64,000 nt of DNA, taken from the NCBI GenBank assembly GCA_905210435.1, contig CAJLWO010000004.1, forward strand, positions 1 to 64,000, read 5' to 3'. This DNA is from an uncultured Bacteroidales bacterium. Lineage in GTDB: Bacteria; Bacteroidota; Bacteroidia; Bacteroidales; Muribaculaceae. Shown piece after piece: positions 1 to 8,640 of this stretch. The notes beneath the pieces are model-generated. The model was not told the origin of the DNA. It saw only the letters and a program-made list of their open reading frames with translations, and searched no databases. How positions within the stretch are numbered: the stretch's first letter is position 1; each line of letters starts with the position of its first letter. A program made the translations under genes and the position numbers.

Positions 1-54
1 CAAAATATATGAGGCTATGCAGGTGGAAAATTGCATTTCGACTTTGACTTTAGG
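1..54. repeat. 54-bp dispersed repeat, copy 1
   Basis: The first 54 bases of the window match positions 21967-22020 at about 50 of 54 positions, in the same orientation. The best conserved part is the right half, from the CAGGTGGAAAATTGC core to CTTTAGG. Copy 2 lies beside a decayed gene, so this may be the edge of a dispersed element whose left part is outside the window. No function is known to me. Confidence 0.75.
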
Positions 55-95
55 CTATCTTTTATTTCACATAATATGGAGCGATCCTGGCATTC

Positions 96-128
96 TTTTT
101 GTAGGATAGAAGTTTTTGTATATCTTTG
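96..128 (+). promoter_or_regulatory. Bacteroidetes-type promoter for the beta-barrel gene
   Basis: A TTTTTG element at 96-101 is followed after 19 bp by TATCTTTG at 121-128, matching the Bacteroidetes -33/-7 promoter pattern. Transcription would start near 134, giving a leader of about 70 nt before the ATG at 202. Confidence 0.65.
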
Positions 129-201
129 CGGGATATAGGCGAGGGGGCTTGCGTAGTTAGGTCTGATAGCTCGGCTTGTTGGTGTTTTTTACTTCTTATT
201 T

Positions 202-726
202 ATGAAATTTACCAGGATTATTTCTTTTGTAGCTTTTACATTGTCGGTCGTGCCTGTCGTTTCGGCGCGCGAAAACTCTATGGGTGTGCGGATTGGGTAT
301 AATTCGCGCAATTCATCGCCTACCGCCGGATTGTGGTTCCAGCATGAATTTGCCCCACATTTCCGTCTTGCGCCTAATGTCGACTATATCTTCCGCAAGG
401 ATAATACCGACGCGTTGTCAATCAACTGCAACGCCCAGTTCCCCATTCATTTCGGCCAGACCGGTTCTTTTGCATTCTATCCTCTTGCCGGACTGAATTA
501 TACAAGCTGGAATTATCATTATACCGACGATCCCGACATCAGCGACAGCTCGTCTGACGGTGCCGGCGATGTCACATCACGCAAAAACCGTTTCGGAATC
601 AATGGCGGCGCCGGCCTTGAATACCGTGTGACTCCCACACTCAAACTGGCTCTCGAAGCAAAAGGTACCTTCGTAAAAAGCTATTCATCAGCCACCGTAA
701 CCATCTCGATAGGCTACGTATTCTGA
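202..726 (+). CDS. Outer-membrane beta-barrel protein
   Basis: This is a 174-residue predicted outer-membrane beta-barrel protein. Residues 1-22 form a signal peptide with a cleavage site after VVSA. The mature part alternates polar and hydrophobic residues with many aromatics (FAFYPLAGLNYTSW, KLALEAKG) and ends in the aromatic SIGYVF, the C-terminal Phe expected of a barrel inserted by BAM. The size suits an eight-stranded OmpA/OmpW-like or porin-family barrel without a peptidoglycan-binding domain. It stands alone, convergent with the efflux operon. Substrate and role cannot be told from sequence. Confidence 0.75.
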   Translation: MKFTRIISFVAFTLSVVPVVSARENSMGVRIGYNSRNSSPTAGLWFQHEFAPHFRLAPNVDYIFRKDNTDALSINCNAQFPIHFGQTGSFAFYPLAGLNYTSWNYHYTDDPDISDSSSDGAGDVTSRKNRFGINGGAGLEYRVTPTLKLALEAKGTFVKSYSSATVTISIGYVF

Positions 727-852
727 TTTCCGTTCCTGCGTCACTCCATTGCCATAAATACGCGTAGTGTATATCATGGCGCGGACGCGATGATTCGCGC
801 CCCAATGCAGCTTTCTTAGGAATAACCGCATCGGAAAGCCGGAGATACTGCG

Positions 853-890
853 TTAAGTAAACAGCATTGAATCGCGTTCCGACAAGTTCG
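853..890. repeat. Intergenic palindromic-repeat relative (TTAAGTAAACAGCATTG)
   Basis: Positions 853-890 closely resemble the right arm of the large palindrome at 47465-47498 and share the exact 17-mer TTAAGTAAACAGCATTG. A degenerate partner arm may lie at about 780-822. It sits between the convergent 3' ends of the barrel gene and tolC. Confidence 0.65.
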
Positions 891-929
891 TTCGTATTTT
901 GTGTCCGGCAACACTCTCTTTAAGTTGAT

Positions 930-2282
930 TTACAGTTTTCCGCAGGCGCGCAGGTAGGCTATGTGGGCGGTGTAGAGCGCGAATCCCGCTTCGACATGTT
1001 GCTGGCATGATTGGCTCCACAATAGTTGTGCTTCGAGATAATCGCTCAGTGTTTCCATGCCGTTGTCAAACATCACACGGCTCAGACGCATGTTTTCTGC
1101 CGCCTGTTCGACCGAGGTCTCCGACAGCCGGAGTGCCGCTTCCGCTTCCTCAAGATTGGTATACGACCGATGCAAATCAAGCATGAGCAACTCTTCTTTG
1201 TCGTGCATCTCGGCTTGCGAACGATGCCACTCCTCGCGCGATGCGTCGACTTTGGCACTGCGGCCTCCGAAATGATATATCGGGACTGATACATTGAGCA
1301 GTACGGCAAACGCGCCCCTGTCGAAAAGTGTCGACTTGTTCAGCTCAAATCCGTAATTGTAGGAATATCCGGCTTTTACCGCTACCTGAGGCAGCAGTTC
1401 GCTGCGGGTCATGTCAATCTGCGATTTGAGCGACTGGCTGTTGGCCTGCAGCGCATTCCATTCCGGACGGTCGTATATCACCTCGTTGCTTTCGATAGCT
1501 GCGGGCAATGTCACTTCAGGAAACCGGTCGACGACATCAAAGTCGGTAATCATCGGCTGTCCCGTCACGCGACACAGATTCATCTTGGCGAGACGTATGG
1601 CGTTGCGCGCACGCAGTATGTTGAGATCGGCCTCGTTGATGCGTACAGCCACTTTCAGCCGGTCATTGTTGTGGCGCATGCCGTGGGCAATCGCGCTCTC
1701 TACATTGGCCTTAAGTTCCAGTACGACACTTTTGTACGATTTCGCCACTTCGAGCAGCTGTTCGGCCTTCACGACATCGGCGTAGGCCGTCGTGACTGCC
1801 ACGATGACCTCGTCGCGTGTCATTTCAAGCGCGGCATGCGCCATCTCGGCCTTGTGCGAGGCCATAGCTACCGAACTGCGTATCTTGCCACCCATGTAGA
1901 CAGGCTGTGTCACCTCCACTCCGGCAGTGAACATCGGGCCGACCTTATAGTCAAGTCCTATTCCGGGGAAATATGCGAAGCTGCCTGTCGGGGTAGGCAT
2001 TCCGTTTCCGTCAGGTGCGAATACCGGCAGATTGCCCCCTTCGATACTATAACTTCCGCGCGCGTTGCTGTAAATGCCGGTGGCCGACGCACTGATGTCG
2101 GGGAAATAATTGGCACGCAGGCTTTTTACCATGGCTTTGGCCTGACGCGTCTGATATTCCGAGGCTTTTATGGAATTGTTGGCACCCAGTGCCATCTCAA
2201 CGCAGTCGTCGACGGTAAGGGTATCGGCCTGCGCGCTGATTGCAGTCGAGGCCATTATGATTGCGATTGTCTTGAATTTCAT
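930..2282 (-). CDS. TolC-family outer-membrane efflux channel
   Basis: This 450-residue protein is a TolC/OprM-type outer-membrane channel, the exit duct of a tripartite efflux pump. A signal peptide covers residues 1-19 (cut after SAQA). The rest is two repeated alpha-helical halves with the usual heptad-rich helices (for example HRSYTNLEEAEAALRLSE) and short beta segments. There is no lipobox, so it is not lipid-anchored as OprM is. Its ATG overlaps the stop of the pump gene by 4 bp, so the two are translationally coupled. It is the last gene of the adaptor-pump-channel operon. The substrate is unknown. Confidence 0.9.
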   Translation of the reverse strand: MKFKTIAIIMASTAISAQADTLTVDDCVEMALGANNSIKASEYQTRQAKAMVKSLRANYFPDISASATGIYSNARGSYSIEGGNLPVFAPDGNGMPTPTGSFAYFPGIGLDYKVGPMFTAGVEVTQPVYMGGKIRSSVAMASHKAEMAHAALEMTRDEVIVAVTTAYADVVKAEQLLEVAKSYKSVVLELKANVESAIAHGMRHNNDRLKVAVRINEADLNILRARNAIRLAKMNLCRVTGQPMITDFDVVDRFPEVTLPAAIESNEVIYDRPEWNALQANSQSLKSQIDMTRSELLPQVAVKAGYSYNYGFELNKSTLFDRGAFAVLLNVSVPIYHFGGRSAKVDASREEWHRSQAEMHDKEELLMLDLHRSYTNLEEAEAALRLSETSVEQAAENMRLSRVMFDNGMETLSDYLEAQLLWSQSCQQHVEAGFALYTAHIAYLRACGKL

Positions 2283-5200
2283 TTCTTTACTGGAAAAAAG
2301 AGTGAATATAACACCGGGATGAATACCAGCGTGATTACTGTGCCGAACAGCAGTCCGCCCATGATGGCCGCGGCCATCGAACCGAACATCGAGTCAGACA
2401 ACAGCGGAAGCATGCCGAGTATGGTGGTCAGCGCAGCAAGCGACACGGCGCGCAGACGGTTGACCGAACTTTGTATCAGCGCGCTGCGCTGCTCCATTCC
2501 TTCGCCTGTGAGGCGTTCTATCTCGTCCATCAGCACGATGCCGTTCTTGATGACCATGCCGATAAGTCCGAGCGTTCCGACTATTGCCACGAAGTCAAAT
2601 GTCTTGCCCGTTATTATCATGGTTATGACGATTCCGACCACCACCATAGGTATGGTGCAGAATATTATCAACGGTTTCCGATAATCCTTGAACAGCATTA
2701 TAAGCAGCGCTATCATGAGAATTATGGCAAGCGGGAAGTTCTGGAACAGATAGCGCATCGACTGGTCGGAAGCGGCCTTCTCGCCCTGCCATGACAGAGC
2801 GTAGCCGGTAGGGAGTTCGATGGCTTCGAGCGCCTTTTCCACCGCCACACGCGCTTTTTCAGTCTCTATGCCGGGAGCGGGGGATGCCTGTACGCGTACC
2901 GACCGCTGGCTGTTGTAGCGCGGAATGACAGGATTCTCCCATTCCACCGTCACTCCGTCGGCCACCTGTGTCAGCGGTGTGGTCGACATCATGCGGTCGA
3001 TAATCATATCCTTGTCAATCACCCCAGTAGCCATGCTTGTAATCACATCCTCATCGACGAGTGCGCTTACATCGGGAAGCGTGGAAAATACCGATATGTT
3101 TTCAATGTCCTCAATCATGCCGTGGTCAGAAGTAATCTGCTTGAGGTAGATAGGGGTGGGGTGCGTTCCGTCAAACAGTGTCGCTATCGGCACTCCGCCC
3201 GTGGCTGTAAGCATCGACAGGCTCACATCCTTGCGGCTCAGACCTGACATGCGTGCCGCACCCTGGTTGTATTCCACCTGGAGCACCGGCACGCGCGGTT
3301 CGAGGTCGCGTGTGATAAGCCTTATCTGGGGCAGCCGCTCCATGATGCGCTCCGCCGAGTCGGCGAGCGCCGACAGTACGGCGGGGTCCGGTCCGGTGAA
3401 CTGCGCCTCGATGGGATATTTCTTGAACATTAGGTTGTAGCGCTTGAGCTTGGCGTATGCCTCGGGGTAGTGCGACGACACATACTGCTGCATCTCCTCG
3501 ATGTGGTCGCGCAGCTCGCCGGGCGATGTGAAGTCTATAATCAGTTCGCCGTATGCCAGATTGGGGGTAGGGATGGAGCGCACGAGGTTATATCGTCCCG
3601 GTGCGCCACCTATCGAGGTCGTTATATTTCTCACGTAGGGCAACGTCTTGAAGTAAGCCTCTATCTCCGCGAGGTCTTTCCTCACGCGGTCGGGCGATGT
3701 GCCGTCGGGCAGCTTGTATTCCATATACAGCTGGTCGTAGGCCATATCGGGGAAAAATCCCTGCCGCACGTAGCGGAATCCGAATACCGACAGCATAAGC
3801 AGTGCGCCCATTATGCCGACCGTGACATATTTATGGTGTATCGCCGATGTCACGAGTGAACGCAGCCACCGGTAGGCACGACCTTTGTAAAGGTCTTTTT
3901 CAGCCATTGCCACGCTTTTACCTTTCAGATACCTGTCGGCCATGAGCGGCACATGCACCAGTGCGAGCGCCCAGCTCAGCAGCAGCGACACGGCGAGTAC
4001 GATGAAGAGGTCGCGCACATATATGCCGGTAGTGTCGGGCGACAGGAATATGGGCAGGAACGCGAGGATTGCGATAAGTGTGGCTCCCAGCAGCGGCATT
4101 GCCGTGCGGGCACTTATGCCGGTAAGAGCCTCGCGGCGCGGTATTCCTCTTTTTAGGTCGACAAGTATGCCGTCGATAATCACTATGGCGTTGTCGACAA
4201 GCATACCCATGGCGAGGATAAACGCTCCGAGCGACACCCTCTGCATCGTGCCTCCGAAATTGAACAGGAAAAGGAACGATCCGAGCACGATTGTGACAAG
4301 TGAGATGCCTATCATGACGCCGCTCCGCAGTCCCATCGCCAGCATGAGTATGAGCACCACGATTGCCACAGACTCCATAAGATTGACGAAGAATGTGGTG
4401 AGAGCGTCGGTGACGCGTTCGGGCTGATTGAACACGCTGTGCACCTCTATCCCTGCGGGCAGACGCTCGCGGCGCAGCTGTGACAGCAGGTCGTCGACCT
4501 CCTTACCCACCTTGACTATATCCGAACCGTGGCGTCCTGACACGAGGATGCCGATCGCCGTTACCGAGTCGCGCAGCAGCCGGTTGCGCTGCGGCGTGGC
4601 GAGCGTGCGCTCCACGTCGGCTATGTCCTTGATATGAAGCCGGTCATCCTCATGCCCGGCGAGAAGCATGTCGCCTATGGCCTCCACCGAGTTCAGGCGG
4701 TCGGTGACGTTTACACGTATGCGCTGCTCGGGGGTGTCGAAATATCCGGCGTAGGTCACGTCGTTCTGATTGTTGAGCGTCGATATTACCTCGAGCGGCT
4801 TCACTCCGAGATTGGCCATGCGGTCGCGGTTGAGCGATATGTTGATTACCTCTGTCGGCACTCCGTAGAGCTGCACTTTGTCCACTCCGTCGAGGTCGAG
4901 AATGCTGCGGCGTATGAGCTGCGCATAGTCCTCCATCTCCCGCGGTGAGAACCCTTCTGCTGTCATCGCGTAGAACAGACCGTACACGTTGCTGAAATCC
5001 TCCTGTACCATAGGAGTCTGCGCTCCGGGCGGAAGCGTGGCCGCACAGTCGCTCACCTTGCGGCGCAGCAAGTCCCAGCATTGCTCCACATCCTCATCCC
5101 TGACCGTCGACTGCAGCTCCACGTTGATGACTGACAGGTCGTTCATCGACACGCTTTCCACGTTGCTGACATTGCTTATCGAGCGGATTGCTTTCTCCAG

Positions 5201-5404
5201 CGGATCGGTCACCTCCAGCTCCACCTGATGGGCCGATGCTCCTGGATATACTGTCGCGACTACCGACAGCTTGACTTTGATTTCCGGGTCCTCGAGCTTG
5301 CTCATGGCCCAGGCGGAAAATATACCGCCCACTACCAGTACCGCTACAAGGAACTGTACCAGTTTGCTGTTGGCGAACGCCCATTTGCTAAGATTGAATT
5401 TCAT
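2279..5404 (-). CDS. RND-family efflux permease (AcrB/MexB-like, HAE group)
   Basis: This 1041-residue inner-membrane pump is the proton-driven component of a tripartite exporter. The layout is the RND standard: TM1 near residue 12-30, a large periplasmic loop, TM2-6, a second large loop, then TM8-12. The TM4 proton-relay motif reads GMLVDNAIVIIDG, one Asp followed by Asn instead of the Asp-Asp of AcrB; this variant is common in other HAE subgroups. TM10 carries the Lys of the relay (GLIGMVIKNGIVLMDE). The length is normal. It starts 41 bp after the adaptor gene and overlaps tolC by 4 bp. Drugs, bile salts or other amphiphiles are plausible substrates, but this is inference. Confidence 0.92.
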   Translation of the reverse strand: MKFNLSKWAFANSKLVQFLVAVLVVGGIFSAWAMSKLEDPEIKVKLSVVATVYPGASAHQVELEVTDPLEKAIRSISNVSNVESVSMNDLSVINVELQSTVRDEDVEQCWDLLRRKVSDCAATLPPGAQTPMVQEDFSNVYGLFYAMTAEGFSPREMEDYAQLIRRSILDLDGVDKVQLYGVPTEVINISLNRDRMANLGVKPLEVISTLNNQNDVTYAGYFDTPEQRIRVNVTDRLNSVEAIGDMLLAGHEDDRLHIKDIADVERTLATPQRNRLLRDSVTAIGILVSGRHGSDIVKVGKEVDDLLSQLRRERLPAGIEVHSVFNQPERVTDALTTFFVNLMESVAIVVLILMLAMGLRSGVMIGISLVTIVLGSFLFLFNFGGTMQRVSLGAFILAMGMLVDNAIVIIDGILVDLKRGIPRREALTGISARTAMPLLGATLIAILAFLPIFLSPDTTGIYVRDLFIVLAVSLLLSWALALVHVPLMADRYLKGKSVAMAEKDLYKGRAYRWLRSLVTSAIHHKYVTVGIMGALLMLSVFGFRYVRQGFFPDMAYDQLYMEYKLPDGTSPDRVRKDLAEIEAYFKTLPYVRNITTSIGGAPGRYNLVRSIPTPNLAYGELIIDFTSPGELRDHIEEMQQYVSSHYPEAYAKLKRYNLMFKKYPIEAQFTGPDPAVLSALADSAERIMERLPQIRLITRDLEPRVPVLQVEYNQGAARMSGLSRKDVSLSMLTATGGVPIATLFDGTHPTPIYLKQITSDHGMIEDIENISVFSTLPDVSALVDEDVITSMATGVIDKDMIIDRMMSTTPLTQVADGVTVEWENPVIPRYNSQRSVRVQASPAPGIETEKARVAVEKALEAIELPTGYALSWQGEKAASDQSMRYLFQNFPLAIILMIALLIMLFKDYRKPLIIFCTIPMVVVGIVITMIITGKTFDFVAIVGTLGLIGMVIKNGIVLMDEIERLTGEGMEQRSALIQSSVNRLRAVSLAALTTILGMLPLLSDSMFGSMAAAIMGGLLFGTVITLVFIPVLYSLFFPVKK

Positions 5405-5445
5405 TGTTCTCTGACTCTGATAGATTGTGCGAAACGATTGGTGAT

Positions 5446-6525
5446 TTACAGCTGGTTGCCGACATTGGTCGGCGATGCGGGTGCCAGCGGCTTTATTTTC
5501 TCATTCTCGCGGAGGCGACCTGCGCCGGCGGCCACGATGTCAATGCCGTCGAGCGGTGCGGCGCATGATATTTCGGCCTCGCCGTCACGTGTGAGCCTCA
5601 CCACCTCTACCGGCACTTTGCGGAGTGTGCTGTCGGGTGATACGGTAAAAATATATGAGTCGGATCCTGCACCAGCGAGTGATGTCGAGGGAACAATCCA
5701 CCGGTTGCTGTCATCCTTTTCGCTGCCGTTGCCGGCTTGCATAATGACCGTGGTCGACATGCCTACGGAGGGGAGCGGTTCACCTGCGTCGTCAAACGAC
5801 AGTTTTACCGTGTACAGCTGGTTGGCGTTTGCCACGCTCTGTTCGGCAAAAGGTTTCAGCCGGAATGTTCTGCCCGGGTATATGTCGAATGTGCAGGTAT
5901 AGTCGGTGAAATCATTGATGCGGGAGAATGCGGCTGCCGGTATCTTTATCTCGACAAGCGGCGTGCTGTTGTCGACAATCTCGAGTACGGGAGTGCCTGC
6001 GCCAACCACTTCGCCCGCGTGCCGCAGTATGGCTTTTACCTCGCCCGAAGCAGGTGCCGTAAGACGTGTGTCGTTGAGCTGGTTGCGTGCGTGCTGCAGT
6101 TTGGCCGTTATCTGTTGCAGACCGTACACAGCCTTGTCGTGTGCCACCGAAGTCGTGGCATTCTCATTATATAGCGCGATTATGCGTTCGGCCTCGCTGC
6201 GCACGGAGTTGTATTCGGCTTCGGCAGCATCGAGAGCCACGCGGTAGTCGGTGTCGTCGAGACGCCCGATGACCTGGCCGCTTCTTACATTATCCCCCTC
6301 CTTTACGCTGAGTGAAGCGATACGGCCCGCCACCTTGAACGCGGTGTAGACTTTGTCGTCGCTTACCACTTTACCGGGAAACACCAGACGCGAACCGTCG
6401 GTTGCTGCCACGGCCGTGCATGTTTTTACCGGCTGTACGGCTCGGTTGTCGCTGTCGTCATGGTTTTTGCAGCTGCTTGTCGCTAAAAGAGCCGAAAATG
6501 CAATTGTGATAAATAGGATTTTCAT
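5446..6525 (-). CDS. RND periplasmic adaptor (membrane fusion protein), lipoprotein
   Basis: This 359-residue AcrA/MexA-type adaptor links the pump to the TolC channel. The lipobox ATSSC puts the lipidated Cys at residue 19. Then follow the barrel-sandwich half (VKEGDNVRSGQVIGRLDDTD), a helical hairpin, the second half (LTAPASGEVKAILRHAGEV) and a beta-barrel domain. I start it at 6525 rather than at the upstream ATG (6567), because a promoter-like box lies at 6565-6572 and the 14 extra residues would spoil the signal peptide. It is the first gene of the efflux operon. Confidence 0.9.
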   Translation of the reverse strand: MKILFITIAFSALLATSSCKNHDDSDNRAVQPVKTCTAVAATDGSRLVFPGKVVSDDKVYTAFKVAGRIASLSVKEGDNVRSGQVIGRLDDTDYRVALDAAEAEYNSVRSEAERIIALYNENATTSVAHDKAVYGLQQITAKLQHARNQLNDTRLTAPASGEVKAILRHAGEVVGAGTPVLEIVDNSTPLVEIKIPAAAFSRINDFTDYTCTFDIYPGRTFRLKPFAEQSVANANQLYTVKLSFDDAGEPLPSVGMSTTVIMQAGNGSEKDDSNRWIVPSTSLAGAGSDSYIFTVSPDSTLRKVPVEVVRLTRDGEAEISCAAPLDGIDIVAAGAGRLRENEKIKPLAPASPTNVGNQL

Positions 6526-6564
6526 TGTGATACTGAAATATGACATACAAAGGTTTGACATGTG

Positions 6565-6572
6565 CAAAGTTA
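6565..6572 (-). promoter_or_regulatory. -7 box of the efflux operon
   Basis: Read on the minus strand this is TAACTTTG, a good Bacteroidetes -7 box. Transcription would start near 6559, about 35 nt before the adaptor ATG at 6525. No convincing -33 element is visible. Confidence 0.5.
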
Positions 6573-6748
6573 GTCATTAATATGCTATGGCCGTGCATGG
6601 CCCGTTTCTCTAAAATTGGTCAAAAAGTCGGAAATATCTTAATGTGCACAATTAAGCTAAAAGATATTTTTATTGCTAAAAATAAAGAAAAATGACAAAA
6701 TATTTGCATGTTTAATAGCTATTTGCTTATTTTGTCGTTGAAATTATA

Positions 6749-6756
6749 TACTTTTG
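6749..6756 (+). promoter_or_regulatory. -7 box of the ammonium transporter gene
   Basis: TACTTTTG fits the TAnnTTTG box. It lies in an AT-rich, otherwise featureless 316-bp divergent intergenic region (6526-6841). The leader would be about 80 nt. Confidence 0.45.
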
Positions 6757-6841
6757 TTTAACAAAACAAACTTAAGGAGACAAAAAATTGTCATTTATTA
6801 CAATAGATACTTAAATTCTTAAAATTTTAAATTATATTCCA

Positions 6842-8275
6842 ATGCTTACAGTAAAAGGTAAAAGAGTAAAGAAAAGATGGATAATACTGTTTACCGTCAT
6901 AGTGGCAATCAGTATCATCGGATTGTTTGTATCGCCCGCCGAGGGTCTGTACAATCTTACAAACGACAGTCTGTTTGCAAATATCGCGTGGATGATTACA
7001 GCCACGATATTTGTGCTGATGATGACTCCGGGACTTTCATTCTTCTACGGTGGCATGGTGAGAGCTAAAAATGTCATCTCCACCATGCTTCAGAGTTTCA
7101 TCGTGATGGGATTTGTCAGCGTCATCTGGGTGTTGTTCGGCTTCGGCCTTGCGTTCGGCAACGATATCGGCGGTATCATAGGCAATCCGTGCGATTTCTT
7201 CCTGTTCAGCAACGTTGGTGTCGGCAACGTGACAGGCACAAGTGCCGAGGTGCCGAGTGAAATCGGCATGGCTACCACAACCATACCTCTCGTGCTTTTT
7301 GCTCTGTTCCAGATGAAGTTCGCTATCATCACCCCCTCGCTCATTACGGGGTCGTTCGCCGAACGAGTGCGCTTTTCGGGCTATCTTGTGTTCATGATGA
7401 TATGGATTATACTCGTATACTGTCCGCTCGCTCACTGTACATGGCATCCCGAGGGACTGTTCGGCAAACTTCATGTGCATGATTTCGCGGGTGGTATCGT
7501 GGTGCACGCTGCCTCAGGTATAGCCGCCCTTGCCGGCGCGATGTTCCTCGGACGGCGTTCGTCGACCGAGAATGCCAAGCCGGCCAACGTCCCCTTCGTG
7601 CTTCTCGGTGCGGCATTGCTGTGGCTCGGCTGGTTCGGTTTCAACGGCGGCAGCTCGCTGGCAGCCGACGGTGTGGCGCTCTCGGCTTTCCTCAACACCA
7701 ATACCGCCGCCGCAACCGCTATGGTGACATGGGTGGTGTTTGACGCTCTTCGCGGACACAAACCCTCGGCAATGGGTGCCGCAATCGGAGCCGTTGTGGG
7801 TCTCGTGGCAATCACGCCCTGTGCCGGCTGGGTGACTGTTGGTGAGTCGATATTCATCTCATTTGTCATCACTATCTGCTGCAACCTTGCCGTGACCTGG
7901 AAAAAGTCAAGCAATCTTTTCGACGATGCTCTCGATGTGTTCCCCACCCACGGGCTCGGCGGTATCATCGGCACGGTGCTTACCGGTATCTTCGCCTACA
8001 ATTTCTTCGCTGAGAATGGCATGGAGGGTGTGAGCCGCTCCACTTTCTTCTGGAACCATATCCTTGTGCTTGCCGGTGTATGCGCCTACACATTCTTCAT
8101 GAGCTACGCCATCTACTGGATTACCAACAAGATGATACCTATGCGCGTGTCGCGCCACAGCGAGGAAATCGGTCTCGATCGCTCGCAGCACGACGAGGAG
8201 TATGCCGGCGAAACGGGTACAGGTATCGCCGAGGACACCCCCTCCGACTACCAGTGGTTCAACTCCGCGGAATAA
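6842..8275 (+). CDS. amtB: Ammonium transporter (Amt/MEP/Rh family)
   Basis: This 477-residue polytopic protein conducts ammonium/ammonia across the inner membrane. An N-terminal hydrophobic segment (residues 13-31) is followed by about 11 membrane helices typical of AmtB. Visible family signatures include TPGLSFFYGGMVRAKN, FAGGIVVHAASGIAALAGA and DDALDVFPTHGLGGIIGT. The last two carry the paired pore histidines. The C-terminal tail is cytoplasmic and acidic. Unusually for bacteria, no glnK/glnB lies next to it, so any PII control would come from an unlinked gene. Confidence 0.93.
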   Translation: MLTVKGKRVKKRWIILFTVIVAISIIGLFVSPAEGLYNLTNDSLFANIAWMITATIFVLMMTPGLSFFYGGMVRAKNVISTMLQSFIVMGFVSVIWVLFGFGLAFGNDIGGIIGNPCDFFLFSNVGVGNVTGTSAEVPSEIGMATTTIPLVLFALFQMKFAIITPSLITGSFAERVRFSGYLVFMMIWIILVYCPLAHCTWHPEGLFGKLHVHDFAGGIVVHAASGIAALAGAMFLGRRSSTENAKPANVPFVLLGAALLWLGWFGFNGGSSLAADGVALSAFLNTNTAAATAMVTWVVFDALRGHKPSAMGAAIGAVVGLVAITPCAGWVTVGESIFISFVITICCNLAVTWKKSSNLFDDALDVFPTHGLGGIIGTVLTGIFAYNFFAENGMEGVSRSTFFWNHILVLAGVCAYTFFMSYAIYWITNKMIPMRVSRHSEEIGLDRSQHDEEYAGETGTGIAEDTPSDYQWFNSAE

Positions 8276-8339
8276 ACCGTCACGGTAAATATTGCTCTTA
8301 TATATATTCTTTATTTATTCTTCACGAAAGATTCTTTGC

Positions 8340-8370
8340 GAACGGGTGCGAGTCAAAATCGCGCCCGTTC
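8340..8370 (+). terminator. Hairpin downstream of amtB
   Basis: The arms GAACGGGTGCGA (8340-8351) and TCGCGCCCGTTC (8359-8370) pair over 12 bp with one G-U pair and a 7-nt loop. There is no clear T-run after it, so termination is likely but not certain. Confidence 0.5.
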
Positions 8371-8420
8371 TTCACGATATGAAAGTGCTGCCGAACTCGA
8401 TTTTATTTAGAGACGGTATC

Positions 8421-8502
8421 GTAGAGTTGCGAAATTTCGATTGATGTAGGGACGCACGGTCTGTGCGTCCGATAATCAATCGGAATTTTACAACTCTCTC
8501 GA
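8421..8502. repeat. Palindromic dispersed repeat, copy A
   Basis: This is an imperfect inverted repeat of about 80 bp, centred on GGACGCAC-GGTCT-GTGCGTCC (8450-8470). The outer arms pair GAGTTG at about 8424 with CAACTC at about 8492. The core 8446-8477 recurs in inverted orientation at 59405-59436 with about one mismatch in 32. It lies 3' of amtB. Confidence 0.75.
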
Positions 8503-8524
8503 TATTTGGATTTGTATCATGCTG

Positions 8525-8562
8525 GTAGACAGGATGTAGCCTATCGGTAGATGTTTTGTAGA
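8525..8562 (+). promoter_or_regulatory. Four helically phased GTAG(A/C) boxes
   Basis: GTAGA (8525), GTAGC (8536), GTAGA (8547) and GTAGA (8558) start exactly 11 bp apart, so they face the same side of the helix. A matching pair stands upstream of the leucine-rich-repeat gene at 10390 and 10401. This looks like an operator for a dimeric activator. The regulator is unknown, although the gene that follows encodes an HTH protein. Confidence 0.55.
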
Positions 8563-8628
8563 TGGTGTGTCGGGGATGTCGATGGCACTATGATTGATTT
8601 GATACGGCTGAAATTTTGGAAATATGAC

Positions 8629-8636
8629 TAATTTTG
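8629..8636 (+). promoter_or_regulatory. -7 box abutting the start codon
   Basis: TAATTTTG ends 4 nt before the ATG at 8641. With the usual spacing the transcript would start at or next to that ATG, suggesting a leaderless or near-leaderless mRNA. Confidence 0.45.
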
Positions 8637-8640
8637 CCGT

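Larger units (their letters stand above)
8276..8640. other. Intergenic region: hairpin, dispersed repeat and phased boxes
   Basis: No coding sequence is visible in these 365 bp. They hold a GC-rich hairpin after amtB (8340-8370), a dispersed palindromic repeat (8421-8502), four GTAG(A/C) boxes at 11-bp steps (8525-8562) and a -7 box (8629-8636) just before the next ATG. Confidence 0.7.

Noticed and set aside
1671..2684. 337-codon plus-strand ORF opposite tolC and the end of the RND gene
   Set aside because: It is a shadow of two genes with full family signatures on the other strand and shows no domain of its own.
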